This document shows, one piece after another, positions 40,816 through 50,171 of a stretch of 64,000 bases of DNA. The first letter of the stretch is position 1, and each line of letters begins with the position of its first letter. The notes under the pieces were generated by a model that did no database searches, was not told the origin of the DNA, and saw nothing but the letters and a program-made list of their open reading frames with translations. A program made the position numbers and the translations under genes. Source of the DNA: Streptomyces sp. V4I2 (lineage in GTDB: Bacteria > Actinomycetota > Actinomycetes > Streptomycetales > Streptomycetaceae); the NCBI RefSeq assembly GCF_030817655.1, contig NZ_JAUSZM010000002.1:1-64000 (forward strand). Direction: 5' to 3'.

Positions 40816-41205
40816 ATGGATGGCGGAGGATCTACTCAGCAGCCACCTCCCTGAGAGGAAAGCCAGTGCCCCGGTCTGGTGGCCGGCTCGTACGAGGCTG
40901 GGAACCATTGAGGTCTTCCCGGCAACGTGACGGTTGCGATGCGTGACGTAGTGCGGTCGATGCGGCTCCCAGCCGGGTGACCTGGCATCAGATATGGGTG
41001 AAGCCTCATGACGTCCCCGCCCGCCGGGTCTCCTCCTTCTGACGGACCGCTTCCCGTATCCGCCGTCGGTCCCGCCACCTGTACCTCTTGATCAGGTCGT
41101 CCGCGGTCGGCCTCTTGCCCGGCGAACGCAGCTCATGTGCCACGTGCGAACGCCGGCCGAGGTCTTCGAAGAGCAGCTACGCTCACTGCGACAGCCCGGT
41201 GTTGC

Positions 41206-41498
41206 AACCACGGGTTGAACTCGCCCAGTACACCAGTCAGCAATTCACCACCCTGGCAACGACGTTGGGCGTCCGCCTGTCCGTCGGCCGCACCGGGCAG
41301 TGCTGGGACAACGCGCTCGCCGAGTCCTTCTTCGCCACCATCAAAAGGGAGTTGCTCGACACAAGCTCCTGGGCCAGCCGGGCCGCCGCACGCACCGCGA
41401 TCTTCGACTTCATCGAGGGCTGGTACAACTTGCACCGACTGCACAGCAGCCTTGGCTACCGCAGTCCCGCCGAATACGAGACCGCACTCGCGGCCTGA
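41206..41498 (+). mobile_element. IS3-family transposase OrfB remnant
   Basis: YTSQQFTTLATTLGVRLSVG followed by GQCWDNALAESFFATIKREL and NLHRLHSSLGYRSPAEYE is the C-terminal half of an IS3-type integrase domain, with the last Asp and Glu of the DDE triad. The N-terminal half and OrfA are missing. Confidence 0.85.
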
Positions 41499-41593
41499 CC
41501 ACCCACACCGATGGTGTCCGTCAAAGCGGAACAAGCTCAACCGTCAGCTCCTACACATGATGCGACAGGAAGTGGCGGACGGAAGAGCCATCC

Positions 41594-42319
41594 TCATCCT
41601 GCCGCCGACCCCCGCTTCACAGCCCCCTGATCATGGGCCGCAAGCTGTCTCAGCATCTCGAGCACCCGGTCCCGGGACTCGTCCGCCGCATCGATGGCCT
41701 CCATGCACTGCCAGTACGTCCCCTCTTCGTCCGTCGCACAGGCGACCCCGACGAGGGCGATGCCGACCTCGCCGAGGAGGGCAGCGAGGCCAAGAAGCAT
41801 CTCGCGGGCGTCGCCCAACTCGGTGAGCTGGGCGGCGCGGAGGCATTCGGTGTCGATGTCGGGGCGGTCGAGCACCCCGCAGCTACGGCCCGCCAGCTCA
41901 CTCAGGCCGAGTGCCTGGACTCGGAGTTCGAGAGGGCCGGACAGCGCCAAACGGCTGCCGATCGCCTGGGCAAGGGCCTGCGCCTGCCAGGCCTCGGCCA
42001 TCACCGCCGGAGCGTCGCCGCTCTGTGCCAGCGCATGCCTGCTCGCCGTGATGAGCCGCACCGCCTGACTGCGCCGCACGGGCGGAAACGGCTCCTTGCT
42101 GTCCGTGCGAGCACCCTTAGCTCCCGCGGCCGGTGCCTGCGTCTGGTCGGGGGAGCCCGTCTGCGACCGGTCACTCAACCAGGTAGTGAATCGAGCCAGT
42201 CCAGCGGCGGAATCGAATCCGGCATCAGCAGTCCGGTCTGCGGCCTGGGACAGTGCACTGTAGAGGTTCTGGAGAACGGTCTCGGTTTTGTCTTCGCCGG
42301 AGTCGCTATCAGTCGTCAC
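41594..42319 (-). CDS. Hypothetical protein downstream of sigma factor, 241 aa
   Basis: A helical, Ala-rich protein; the middle (SQAVRLITASRHALAQSGDA) and C-terminus (EEGTYWQCMEAIDAADESRD) show no membrane segment or known domain. It overlaps the sigma gene stop by 11 bases, so it is co-translated and may modulate the sigma factor, as inferred from position. Confidence 0.65.
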   Translation of the reverse strand: MTTDSDSGEDKTETVLQNLYSALSQAADRTADAGFDSAAGLARFTTWLSDRSQTGSPDQTQAPAAGAKGARTDSKEPFPPVRRSQAVRLITASRHALAQSGDAPAVMAEAWQAQALAQAIGSRLALSGPLELRVQALGLSELAGRSCGVLDRPDIDTECLRAAQLTELGDAREMLLGLAALLGEVGIALVGVACATDEEGTYWQCMEAIDAADESRDRVLEMLRQLAAHDQGAVKRGSAAG

Positions 42320-42884
42320 TGTTTCCTCCCTCCAGGTCGTCGGCTCCGAACGGCAGATAAGAACCTGCCTCGCTTCTGAGTGTGCGACGTGCTGCCGAAA
42401 CGTGGGCGCTGACCGTTCCCTCGGCCATGCCCAGCATCCTTGAGATCTCGCGGTTCTGGTACCCGCACCTCCAACGGAGCAGCGCTACCAGATGCTGCTG
42501 CGGGGGCATGCGCTCGATCACCTTCCAACAGTGCTCAAGGGTTACCTCCGTGAGCGCCTCATGAAGGGTGTCTGCCGCAGGCCGCTGGTAGTGAAGGCGC
42601 AGTACCTCGGCTTGTTTGCGTCGCGCGGTCTCGTTGCGTCGGAAGTGGTCAACGGCGATATGCGTTGCCGTACGGCAGAGCCAAGCCACCTGCCGCGTCT
42701 CACTAAATGATCGCAATTGCTCCCAATTCCCGGCCGCCGCCCGGAACGCTTCCTGCGCGACATCTTCCGTCAGTTCCCTGTCCCCTCGAGTCAGGAAGAA
42801 GACGTGCCGGTTGACGTCCCTCGCACACCGCATGTAGCACGTCTCCAGCTCGGCACGCCACGACGCAGGAATGCGTGCTGTCAC
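42309..42884 (-). CDS. ECF sigma factor, 191 aa
   Basis: Region 2: DVNRHVFFLTRGDRELTEDV with AQEAFRAAAGNWEQLRSFSE and RQVAWLCRTATHIAVDHFRR. Region 4: VIERMPPQQHLVALLRWRCG then REISRMLGMAEGTVSAHVSA. This is a complete two-domain ECF sigma. It overlaps both neighbours, forming a three-gene operon 43201-41594. Confidence 0.9.
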   Translation of the reverse strand: MTARIPASWRAELETCYMRCARDVNRHVFFLTRGDRELTEDVAQEAFRAAAGNWEQLRSFSETRQVAWLCRTATHIAVDHFRRNETARRKQAEVLRLHYQRPAADTLHEALTEVTLEHCWKVIERMPPQQHLVALLRWRCGYQNREISRMLGMAEGTVSAHVSAARRTLRSEAGSYLPFGADDLEGGNSDD

Positions 42885-43201
42885 CCCCCACCTCCAGGCG
42901 GTACCGGCAGTTGGGGTTCGGGTTCACTGATCGGCTCTGCCACACCGACAGCAGCCTCCCCGACCTGCACCCACATCTGTGGCCCTCCCGGTCCGCCCTT
43001 CTGCGCGACGACGGTGCCGGTGGGAGCCACAAGGAGCAAAGCGATCAAGGTCTTTCGTCGGACACGCTCCGCGCAGACGCAGTACGTCGAAACAGCGATC
43101 CCTGTTGCGACCACCAGGCCAAGAACAATCCACGGCCCGTGGGCAAGGGCACTTCCCAGCAGCGCAGCCGCCCCCGTACACGAAGGTACCGACATCTTCA
43201 T
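42881..43201 (-). CDS. Membrane protein leading sigma operon, 106 aa
   Basis: Two hydrophobic helices (GPWIVLGLVVATGIAVSTYC and KTLIALLLVAPTGTVVAQKG) with a Cys pair between, and a Pro/Glu-rich tail. The stop overlaps the sigma start (ATGA type). It could be an anti-sigma-type membrane partner, but no zinc-binding HxxxCxxC motif is present. Confidence 0.6.
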   Translation of the reverse strand: MKMSVPSCTGAAALLGSALAHGPWIVLGLVVATGIAVSTYCVCAERVRRKTLIALLLVAPTGTVVAQKGGPGGPQMWVQVGEAAVGVAEPISEPEPQLPVPPGGGG

Positions 43202-43239
43202 ACTCTGTAGTCGTCTGAGCGGAGAAAGTCCTTATCGGC

Positions 43240-43660
43240 CGGAAGCGCAGTTGGAGACCGTGCCTGAATCTGTCCCTGGCAGCCCGTCCCCTGGGGTCCT
43301 GGGCGGAGTTGAGCGGCCTGTGGCAGCAGCCGCAGATCTGTCTGGCCGCAGCCGGCTCCCGCCTCACCCTCACCCGGGCCAGCCAGTCGACCGGGGTGCC
43401 CGTAGCCACTCTCAGCGACTGGCTGCGTGGCAACCATCTTCCATGTGAGGCCTCGGAGTTACTGAAGGTGGTCACACAACTGTCCGAGTGGGCCGCGAAA
43501 GCGCCCCGCCGGCCACGTACTCAGCACTCGCGCCGCCGGCTGGCACGCGACGGTCGCCGGCCTCGTCCGCACCATAAGACGCTTCGAGCACTCGCAGAAA
43601 ACGCACCCGGCACGGAGCCTGCCCGTTCCGGCGAGTCCCGCCGCAATGGGGCCCTCCTGA
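43240..43660 (+). pseudogene. HTH protein fragment, frameshifted
   Basis: NLSLAARPLGSWAELSGLWQ, then STGVPVATLSDWLRGNHLPC and ELLKVVTQLSEWA resembles the N-terminal DNA-binding region of Streptomyces XRE-type proteins. No start codon with a good site is present, and after about 43500 the continuation (GWHATVAGLVRTIRRFEHSQ) is in another frame. It is a remnant. Confidence 0.45.
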
Positions 43661-43889
43661 TCTCCTCTCCTCGGCGATACGAGGCTCTACGGCCCTGTGG
43701 AAGGGGTGCTGACGGAAAACGCTGTCGCGGAGCACCACGAAGAACGCGTCGGCTCGTCAGCCTCCTCCGTGAGGGGCGTGGGACAGCTGCCGAAGCATGG
43801 GTGACCAGATCCCGCGACGGTTTCCAGGGACCGGGCCGCCCGACCGACAGGGCCAGGCCGACTGCGAGGGAAACCGTGTAAGCGGGACG

Positions 43890-44507
43890 TCACAGCCGCG
43901 CATCGGGCTCGCCAGTGAGCAGAAACTGCACGTCGCGGCAGAACTTGTCGAACGAGGGTGCCGTAGCGCGGGCGGCCTCGAGGTCGAAGAGGGTGGCGAA
44001 GGATGGCTGGTGGGCGGTCTCCTGGTAGGAGGAGCCGCGGGGCATGTGCCGGGAGAGCCATTCCTTGGCACCGCGGATGGCTTCCGGCTCAGGTGGCGGT
44101 ACCAAGGATTCGGGCAGACCGGCCCGTCCGGCCAGGCCCGCGGCGCCGGCCAGGAACCATGCTTCGAATTCCCGGACGGCCGCGACCGCCACGAGCGGCA
44201 TGTGCCCGTGAGTGGCGTGAGCGTGCGTGCGTAGGCGTTCGGCCAGTTCTACGGCGCAGTCGTCATCCGCGTCCAGCAGGACCAGGACACCGGTAGGTGA
44301 CGGGGTGCGTCTGGTGACGATGGTCAGCGTGTTGTCGAGGACGTCGCGCCGGAGCATCCGGTCCCGGGGTACGCGGTAGGGACGCTGGATCTCGGCGTAT
44401 GCGCCGGGCACCAAGGTCGGAACAAGCCGGTACAGCAGGCCTTGGAGGGCCTTTTCCTCTCCGTGGCCTTCAACAATGGACGCGATCACCGGATACGGGA
44501 TGCTCAC
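43890..44507 (-). CDS. DUF4276 TOPRIM-like protein, 205 aa
   Basis: YPVIASIVEGHGEEKALQGL (Glu of the TOPRIM fold), TGVLVLLDADDDCAVELAER (DxD) and VAVREFEAWFLAGAAGL are the DUF4276 pattern. The ATG overlaps the stop of the ATPase gene by four bases. An AAA ATPase with a small TOPRIM-like protein is the arrangement of OLD/PARIS-type anti-phage systems; which type this is cannot be settled by eye. Confidence 0.75.
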   Translation of the reverse strand: MSIPYPVIASIVEGHGEEKALQGLLYRLVPTLVPGAYAEIQRPYRVPRDRMLRRDVLDNTLTIVTRRTPSPTGVLVLLDADDDCAVELAERLRTHAHATHGHMPLVAVAAVREFEAWFLAGAAGLAGRAGLPESLVPPPEPEAIRGAKEWLSRHMPRGSSYQETAHQPSFATLFDLEAARATAPSFDKFCRDVQFLLTGEPDARL

Positions 44508-45739
44508 CGCTCGCTGTCCTCCCCCTGATCTGCTCGCCGCGCGGAGGGCGTTGCTGGGCGCAGTTCTCCGCTGCGTAGGAGTTCGGACAGCGTCAGGACA
44601 CCGTCGGCCAGGAGTTGCCGCCCGGCTGGGTCAATGGGACCGATCACGGTGCCCGCCCCGTCGTCGCGGGCCACGAGCAGGTGCGACGGATCGGCCGCTG
44701 CGTTGTCGAGCAGGTCGGCGCTCTGGGTCGTCACCATCACCTGGGTGTTGCGAGCAGCGGCGGCCAGTGCGTCGTACAACGCACCGAGCATCGGCGGGTG
44801 GAGGGAGATCTCGGGTTCTTCGAGGGCGATGAGCGGGATGCTGCCCCTGAGCGCGCGCGGCTGGAACAAGGCAGCGAGCACGCCGGCCAGACGAAGGGTC
44901 CCCTCCGACAGCGCCCGGCGATCCACCTTGACCACCTGTCCCTCGCCGCCCAGGAAACGGCCGACGACGAAGGCCAGGTCGGCCTCACGTACTTCCACCC
45001 CGTCCAGTCCCACCGCATTGTCGATCATGGTGGCGAGATAGCCGTCGACGGTGTCCTTGACCCAGGGGTGCTCCCTCGAGAGAGCATCCAGCACGCGGCC
45101 CAGGTGCTCCCCGCTTTCGCCGAGCGGCCTGTCACCCCTTCTCTGAGGTGTGTCGTCGACCGCCCGGAGTACAGGAGTGAGGAGTTCGTAGAAGCGCATG
45201 TGGGTCAGGCTCCGGAACACCGTGCCTGCCTCGCGGCTGGTCCGGGACGCCTGCGGCAGGAGAATGTCGTCCCTCCAGGAAACAAGGTGTTCCCCTGCCA
45301 GTTCCGGGATGAAGGCATCTGCCTGGAGCCGTCCGTTGATCCGAAGCTCTTCTCTGCGGAGGACCGGACCGGGATCATCGCTGTCTGGGCGGGTTCCGAC
45401 TTCCAAAAGGTAGGCGGCTTTGAACGCCGGCCCTCTGGAGGCGGGGATGTCGAGGTCCATTTGGATGCGGAAGACGTCGGCCTGACCACCCGAGGCGTCC
45501 CGGTGGAGCACTTCTTCGAGGCCGCCCCGCCGCTCCAGCGCCCGCCCAGGCGAGGACTGCAAGGCGTCGCGGACGAATCGAATCGCGTCAAGGACGTTCG
45601 ACTTGCCTGCTGCGTTCGGCCCGGCCAGGACTGTCAACGGGCCAAGCGACACATCGCAGGATGCGATGGAGCGGTAGCTCTCCACGCGTAGTCGCGTCAG
45701 GAATACCGGTGGCCGCTCCTGCTCAGAGGCCATGACCAT
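44504..45739 (-). CDS. AAA family ATPase (OLD-like), 411 aa
   Basis: LTRLRVESYRSIASCDVSLG with Walker A LAGPNAAGKSNVLDAIRFV near the N-terminus, a long helical insert, then the ABC-type signature region LSEGTLRLAGVLAALF, Walker B PLIALEEPEISLHP and VMVTTQSADLLD. This is the SMC/RecF-like AAA_21 fold. It lacks its own C-terminal TOPRIM domain; the overlapping DUF4276 gene probably supplies it in trans. Confidence 0.85.
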   Translation of the reverse strand: MVMASEQERPPVFLTRLRVESYRSIASCDVSLGPLTVLAGPNAAGKSNVLDAIRFVRDALQSSPGRALERRGGLEEVLHRDASGGQADVFRIQMDLDIPASRGPAFKAAYLLEVGTRPDSDDPGPVLRREELRINGRLQADAFIPELAGEHLVSWRDDILLPQASRTSREAGTVFRSLTHMRFYELLTPVLRAVDDTPQRRGDRPLGESGEHLGRVLDALSREHPWVKDTVDGYLATMIDNAVGLDGVEVREADLAFVVGRFLGGEGQVVKVDRRALSEGTLRLAGVLAALFQPRALRGSIPLIALEEPEISLHPPMLGALYDALAAAARNTQVMVTTQSADLLDNAAADPSHLLVARDDGAGTVIGPIDPAGRQLLADGVLTLSELLRSGELRPATPSARRADQGEDSER

Positions 45740-46165
45740 GCCTCACGTAGAGCGGAACTCCAAGCCGCTCGGCCGAGCTGCCCCCCTGAGCGAGACCACC
45801 GTGCCGAATGGACTCCGCTGAGTCTTTCCTGCGCGCCAGGATCTCACGAGAGACCATTGGCACCGCGAGAAGCAGCCCGGAAAGACCGCTCTCGCGGGAC
45901 GTGCTACTCGTCCTCATGTGCCTGTTGTGATCCACAGTCCGTCACCCTATCCAGCCGATCTGCTGACATCCCAGCAGCTCGTCCGTCCGTCTCATCGCAG
46001 ACGTTCAGGAGATCATCGACGGCGCGTCGGAGCAGCCAGCGGCGTATCGCACGGGCACGAGCAGCGCGGGCCTGCTCGCCGCCGACAGGTGTGGTCCGGT
46101 GACCGGAACGGGCGTATCGGCGCCCAGTGTCCGCAATGGACCGTCGTAGAGGCAGCCCGGCTCAC
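45740..46165. other. No supported gene
   Basis: Upstream region of the ATPase operon. A plus-strand frame near 46010-46150 (VQEIIDGASEQPAAYRTGTS) has good codon use but neither start nor ribosome-binding site, and may be a gene relic. Confidence 0.4.
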
Positions 46166-46835
46166 AGCCGTTTCTGAACCTCGACCGCAAGACCGTGCGC
46201 CGCTTCCGCGACACCGACCTCGATGAACTCCTGGCCTCCGCCCGGGACCGCCGCCCGAACGGCGTGCTGGAGCCGTTCAAGGCGTATCTCAACGCCCGCT
46301 TCACCGAGACGCAGGGTCAGGTCAGCGGCAGCCGCCTGTTCCAGGAGATCCACGAGCGCGGCGATCGGGGCAGCCGCCAGGTCGTCCGCAAGCACCTCGC
46401 CGCCCTGCGGGCGGGCACCGCCGAACCGGTCCGGGCCGACATCCCCAGTCCCCGGAAGATCGCCTCGTGGATCATGCGGTCCCGCGAGACCCTCACCGAG
46501 AGCCAGGACAAGCGGCTGCTGGAGGTCCGGCTCGCCTGCCCGGACATCACCCGGGCCTGCGACCTTGCCCGCGCGTTCGCCGATCTCGTCCGTCACCGGC
46601 GTGGATTCCTGCTGCTGGAGTGGATTCGCCAGGCCGAGCAGGACGCCCCGAAGCCGATGCGGCGCTTCGCCGGCTCACTCCGCCAGGACCTCGACGCCGT
46701 CACTGCAGGCCTCACCCTTCCCTGGAGTTCCGGAGTTGTCGAAGGCCACGTGAACCGGGTGAAAACACTCAGGCGAGCCATGTACGGCCGAGCATCCTTC
46801 GAACTCCTCCGGACCGCATCCTCATCCAGCCATGA
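46166..46835 (+). mobile_element. ISL3-family transposase remnant
   Basis: LDRKTVRRFRDTDLDELLAS through LPWSSGVVEGHVNRVKTLRR and AMYGRASFELLR is the C-terminal part of an ISL3 transposase; the N-terminal domains are absent and the last residues (RILIQP) are in another frame. The complete IS21 element begins 65 bases further on. Confidence 0.8.
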
Positions 46836-46945
46836 CCTTCACGGAACTGATCAGCCTGCCGGACGTTCACACGCGTGGAGCTGTCGGCGGTCTCTGAACC
46901 TGGACCCCTTTGGGGTCGGTGACTTTTGACCCCGTGTGCAGTTGT

Positions 46946-47734
46946 TCACCCGGTTGCCGCGCTCGGTGTTCGGCCGATGTCGCGGTCTTTGAGCCGGTAG
47001 GAGTCTCCCTTCAAGGAGAGCACATCGGCGTGATGGACGAGACGGTCGATCATGGCGGCGGCGACGGTGTCGTCGCTGAAGACCTCTCCCCAGCGTCCGA
47101 ACGGTTTGTTGCTGGTCACGATCACGGACGCGCGTTCGTAGCGGCCGGAGATCAGCTGGAAGAACAGGTTCGCCGCTTGCGGTTCGAACGGGATGTAGCC
47201 GACCTCATCGATCACCAGAACGGGGACGCGTGCCAGCCGCAGGAGTTCGTCCTGCAGCTTGCCGGTGGCGTGGGCGGCGGCCAGGCGGTCGACCCACTGG
47301 GAGGCGGTGGCGAACGCGACGCGGTGTCCGGCCTGACAGGCACGGATGCCCAGGGCGATGGCCAGGTGGGTCTTGCCGGTGCCGGGCGGGCCGAGGAAGA
47401 CCACGTTCTCCTTGCCGGTGATGAAGTCCAGGGTGCCCAGGTGGGCCACCGCCTCCCGTTTCAGCCCGCGCAGGTGGGTGAAGTCGAACTCCTCCAGGGT
47501 CTTGCGGGCGGGGAAACGGGCCGCGCGGATGCGGCCTTCGCCGCCGTGGGCCTCGCGGGCGGCGACCTCGCGCTGCAGGCAGGCGGCCAGGTATTCCTGA
47601 TGTGTCCAGGACTCGGCGGTGGCGCGTTCGGCGAGCCGGTCGGCAGCGTCCAGCAGGGCTGGTGCCTTCAATGCACGGCTGAGGAAGGCAAGTTCGGCGG
47701 CGACGTCCCGGGATGTGGTGGTGCGGGTGGCCAT
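46946..47734 (-). CDS. istB: IS21 helper ATPase IstB, 262 aa
   Basis: ENVVFLGPPGTGKTHLAIAL (Walker A), VPVLVIDEVGYIPFEPQAAN (Walker B) and SVIVTSNKPFGRWGEVFSDD are the DnaC-like AAA+ motifs of IstB, which oligomerises on DNA and delivers IstA to the target. Length is normal, and the start ATG at 47734 lies five bases after istA. The C-terminal hairpin region is intact. Confidence 0.95.
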   Translation of the reverse strand: MATRTTTSRDVAAELAFLSRALKAPALLDAADRLAERATAESWTHQEYLAACLQREVAAREAHGGEGRIRAARFPARKTLEEFDFTHLRGLKREAVAHLGTLDFITGKENVVFLGPPGTGKTHLAIALGIRACQAGHRVAFATASQWVDRLAAAHATGKLQDELLRLARVPVLVIDEVGYIPFEPQAANLFFQLISGRYERASVIVTSNKPFGRWGEVFSDDTVAAAMIDRLVHHADVLSLKGDSYRLKDRDIGRTPSAATG

Positions 47735-47739
47735 GGCAT

Positions 47740-48987
47740 TTACTCCTGTCCTCCGCCGCCCTCGATCAGCTGGAAGACGCGGTCGTAGGCCGGCAGATCC
47801 GGCTGTGCGACCTCCACCGCCGCGGCGCCGACCCCACCGGTCTGGCGGTACTGGTGCCGCATCGCCGTGGCGGCATCGGCGTGGTCGGGGTCGGTCAGTG
47901 TCTGGTGGCGGGCCCAGCAGCGCGTATGTTCGGCGACCAGGCGGCCGTCCAGGTGGGCCCGCACCGTTTCGGTGTCCGCCTCGATGCGCACGATCCGTCC
48001 GATCGCGGCCGGGTGGACGGAGTAGTCGCAGGTGTCCAGGCGGATGTAGTGGTCCCGGCCGATCCGCACCGAGGTCTGCCACCAGCGCGGCGGTGCGGTC
48101 GGCGGCAGCGGCAGCATCGCGGCCCGGTCGGCCTCCCACCGCTCGGCCGGGCGGGCATCCAGGGTGCGGTGCACTCGTCGGTTGGCGACCTCGAGCCATG
48201 CGGCCAGCTGCGTGTTGAAGTCGGCCGGGGAAGTGAACACCCTGCCGGGCAGGAATGACGTTTCCAGGTAGCCGTTGGCCCGCTCGACCAGCCCCTTGGC
48301 CTCCGGGTCGCGGGGCCGGCACAAGATCACCTTGCAGGCCAGCAGCCCGGCTAGGGCTGCGAACTCATGACCGAGCACGACCCGCCCCTCGCGGCGGCGA
48401 CCGATGGCCGCCTCGTTGTCCCAGACCAACGCCCGGGGCACCGCATTCCAGCCGGACAGCAGGTCCCAGTGCCCGCTCACCAGATCGGCGGCCTGCCTCG
48501 ACGGCAGCATCCGCGCGGTCATCACCCGCGAGTACCCAGCCACCATCACCAGCACCGGCGGGCGCCCGGTCTGCCCGAAGCCCAGAGGGATGTCCGCTGG
48601 CGGGAACCACAGGTCACACTGGGCCAGCTCGCCGGGCTGATACGCCGTCCGGGAGACCGGATCCGCCGGCAAATACACCGGCCGCAGTTCCCGCACCCGC
48701 CGCTTCAGCACCGACAACGACCGTTCCCACCCGATCCGCTCGGCAATCACAGTGGCGGGCATCCGCGGATACTGGGCCAGCAACTCACGGATCGCCGGCT
48801 CTACCGCGTCCACGATCGAGCCCCTCGGCGCCCGCCGGCACTTCGGCGGATCGTCGCTGGCCACAGCCCGCCGCACGGTGTTCCGGGCGATCCCCAGATG
48901 CCGCGCGATCCCCTTGATCGACATGCCCTCCGCACGGTGGAGCCGCCGGATCTCAGCCCAGTCCTCCACACCGATCACCTCTTCCAC
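47740..48987 (-). CDS. istA: IS21 transposase IstA, 415 aa
   Basis: N-terminal helix-turn-helix (GMSIKGIARHLGIARNTVRR), then the DDE integrase core: GELAQCDLWFPPADIPLG (D), ALVWDNEAAIG (D) and DPEAKGLVERANGYLETSFL (E), and a C-terminal DNA-binding beta region. Full length and apparently active. Confidence 0.95.
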   Translation of the reverse strand: MEEVIGVEDWAEIRRLHRAEGMSIKGIARHLGIARNTVRRAVASDDPPKCRRAPRGSIVDAVEPAIRELLAQYPRMPATVIAERIGWERSLSVLKRRVRELRPVYLPADPVSRTAYQPGELAQCDLWFPPADIPLGFGQTGRPPVLVMVAGYSRVMTARMLPSRQAADLVSGHWDLLSGWNAVPRALVWDNEAAIGRRREGRVVLGHEFAALAGLLACKVILCRPRDPEAKGLVERANGYLETSFLPGRVFTSPADFNTQLAAWLEVANRRVHRTLDARPAERWEADRAAMLPLPPTAPPRWWQTSVRIGRDHYIRLDTCDYSVHPAAIGRIVRIEADTETVRAHLDGRLVAEHTRCWARHQTLTDPDHADAATAMRHQYRQTGGVGAAAVEVAQPDLPAYDRVFQLIEGGGGQE

Positions 48988-49063
48988 CTGACTCCCATGG
49001 AGCCAGACTGATCACTTGATCACGGAAGGGGTCACTTTTCATCGACCGATAGGGGGTCACGGT

Positions 49064-49873
49064 TCACGGAACGGCGACAGGAGCCGGCGGGAAGCCGTCC
49101 GAGGCATCGGCTGGCCGTCCGAATGCCCAGATTCGATCGAATTCATCCTGAAAGTGTTGATACCAGTGGCCGTCACGGTCTGGCAACACACTGAATACGG
49201 CGTCTCCGGAAGCGGAGCTGTGGGAGTAGATGTCGACATGGATGCATCCGCTGGGCCGCTGCGGGTCCAGCAGCACGAGGCCAAAGGCAGGGACAAACGG
49301 CAGAAAGCGCACGGCGATCCTTCCGTCAGTTCCCGGGGACTCCACCAGCTCTCGAAGCAGGTCGATGGACGGGCGCAGCCGATTCTCGAACACGGTCGGC
49401 CGGTCGGAGAGGGTGCTGCGACGAGCTGCCTCTGCTGGGGCAGAGGTGGCCGCGTCGATCAGCGCCACCTTGATAGTCGCTCCGGCGGCAGCACGGCGCT
49501 GCAACTCGTCAACCAGGTTCCGCAGGGTCCGCGACAGCGTGACCCCGACGACTCTGATGTCCTGCGCGCCACGTACCTGCTCGATGAGGTCAGGCTTGTC
49601 ATGGGTCAGGAAGTCTTCCGCCGAGACCTCTCCTGCCATTCGGGAGCGCACCTGCGCTGCCAACTCTGATACTTGCCTGCGGCTGCCGAGCAGCCCACCG
49701 GAGAGCAGGGCCAGCGTTGCGAGCGTGGCGGCGGCCAGCACCTTGCCGCTGGCTATATCGAGAGCTCCGAGCACTGCCAAGGTCACGGAGAGCAGTGCCG
49801 TCGAGTAGATCTCCAGGTTCTCGCCCCGGGTGACATCCTGGCGCACGCGCCGCAGGAAACGCATGCAGGCCAT
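49064..49873 (-). CDS. Membrane protein with PLD-like domain, 269 aa
   Basis: Two membrane helices (STALLSVTLAVLGALDIASG, LAAATLATLALLSGGLLG) precede a cytosolic domain with DIRVVGVTLSRTLRNLVDEL and GATIKVALIDAATSAPAE, which resembles a phospholipase D-like fold but lacks a clear HxK motif. The stop codon is just outside the IS21 right end. Start uncertain: ATG 49873, ATG 49864 or TTG 49900. No gene is seen in 49874-50171. Confidence 0.6.
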   Translation of the reverse strand: MACMRFLRRVRQDVTRGENLEIYSTALLSVTLAVLGALDIASGKVLAAATLATLALLSGGLLGSRRQVSELAAQVRSRMAGEVSAEDFLTHDKPDLIEQVRGAQDIRVVGVTLSRTLRNLVDELQRRAAAGATIKVALIDAATSAPAEAARRSTLSDRPTVFENRLRPSIDLLRELVESPGTDGRIAVRFLPFVPAFGLVLLDPQRPSGCIHVDIYSHSSASGDAVFSVLPDRDGHWYQHFQDEFDRIWAFGRPADASDGFPPAPVAVP

Positions 49874-50171
49874 CGTGTGCGTCTGACGGAGGGCCGTCAA
49901 TGTCCAGCAAGGGCTCAGATGACCAAGGCCACACGGCAGCCGCCCACGTGCTGACGCCGCTCAGGCTCTCCTTCACACAATCGCGGACAGAGCCCTGAAA
50001 TCGGCCAGGGCCGCTCGTCGCCTCGCTCCGTCCCGTGTTCAACGGAGTGAGGAGCTTCAACGAGCACCGCGGGTGTTTCCGGCCGGAGCCACCCGCTCGG
50101 GAAGTGTGCGGGTCGAGTCGGCCGGCTGAGTGCCATCGACCTCCCCTGCAGCAGCCGTCTACGCTCTCGGC

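Larger units (their letters stand above)
46901..49059 (-). mobile_element. Complete IS21-family insertion sequence
   Basis: The ends TGGACCCCTTTGGGGTCGGT.. (46901) and the complement of ..AGGGGGTCAC (49059, reading TGACCCCCTATCGGTCGATG) are imperfect inverted repeats with internal TGACCCC subrepeats, as in IS21. Both istA and istB are intact. About 2.16 kb. Confidence 0.8.

Noticed and set aside
45723..45935. 70-residue minus-strand frame upstream of the AAA ATPase
   Set aside because: No ribosome-binding site, overlaps the ATPase start and matches no family I know.
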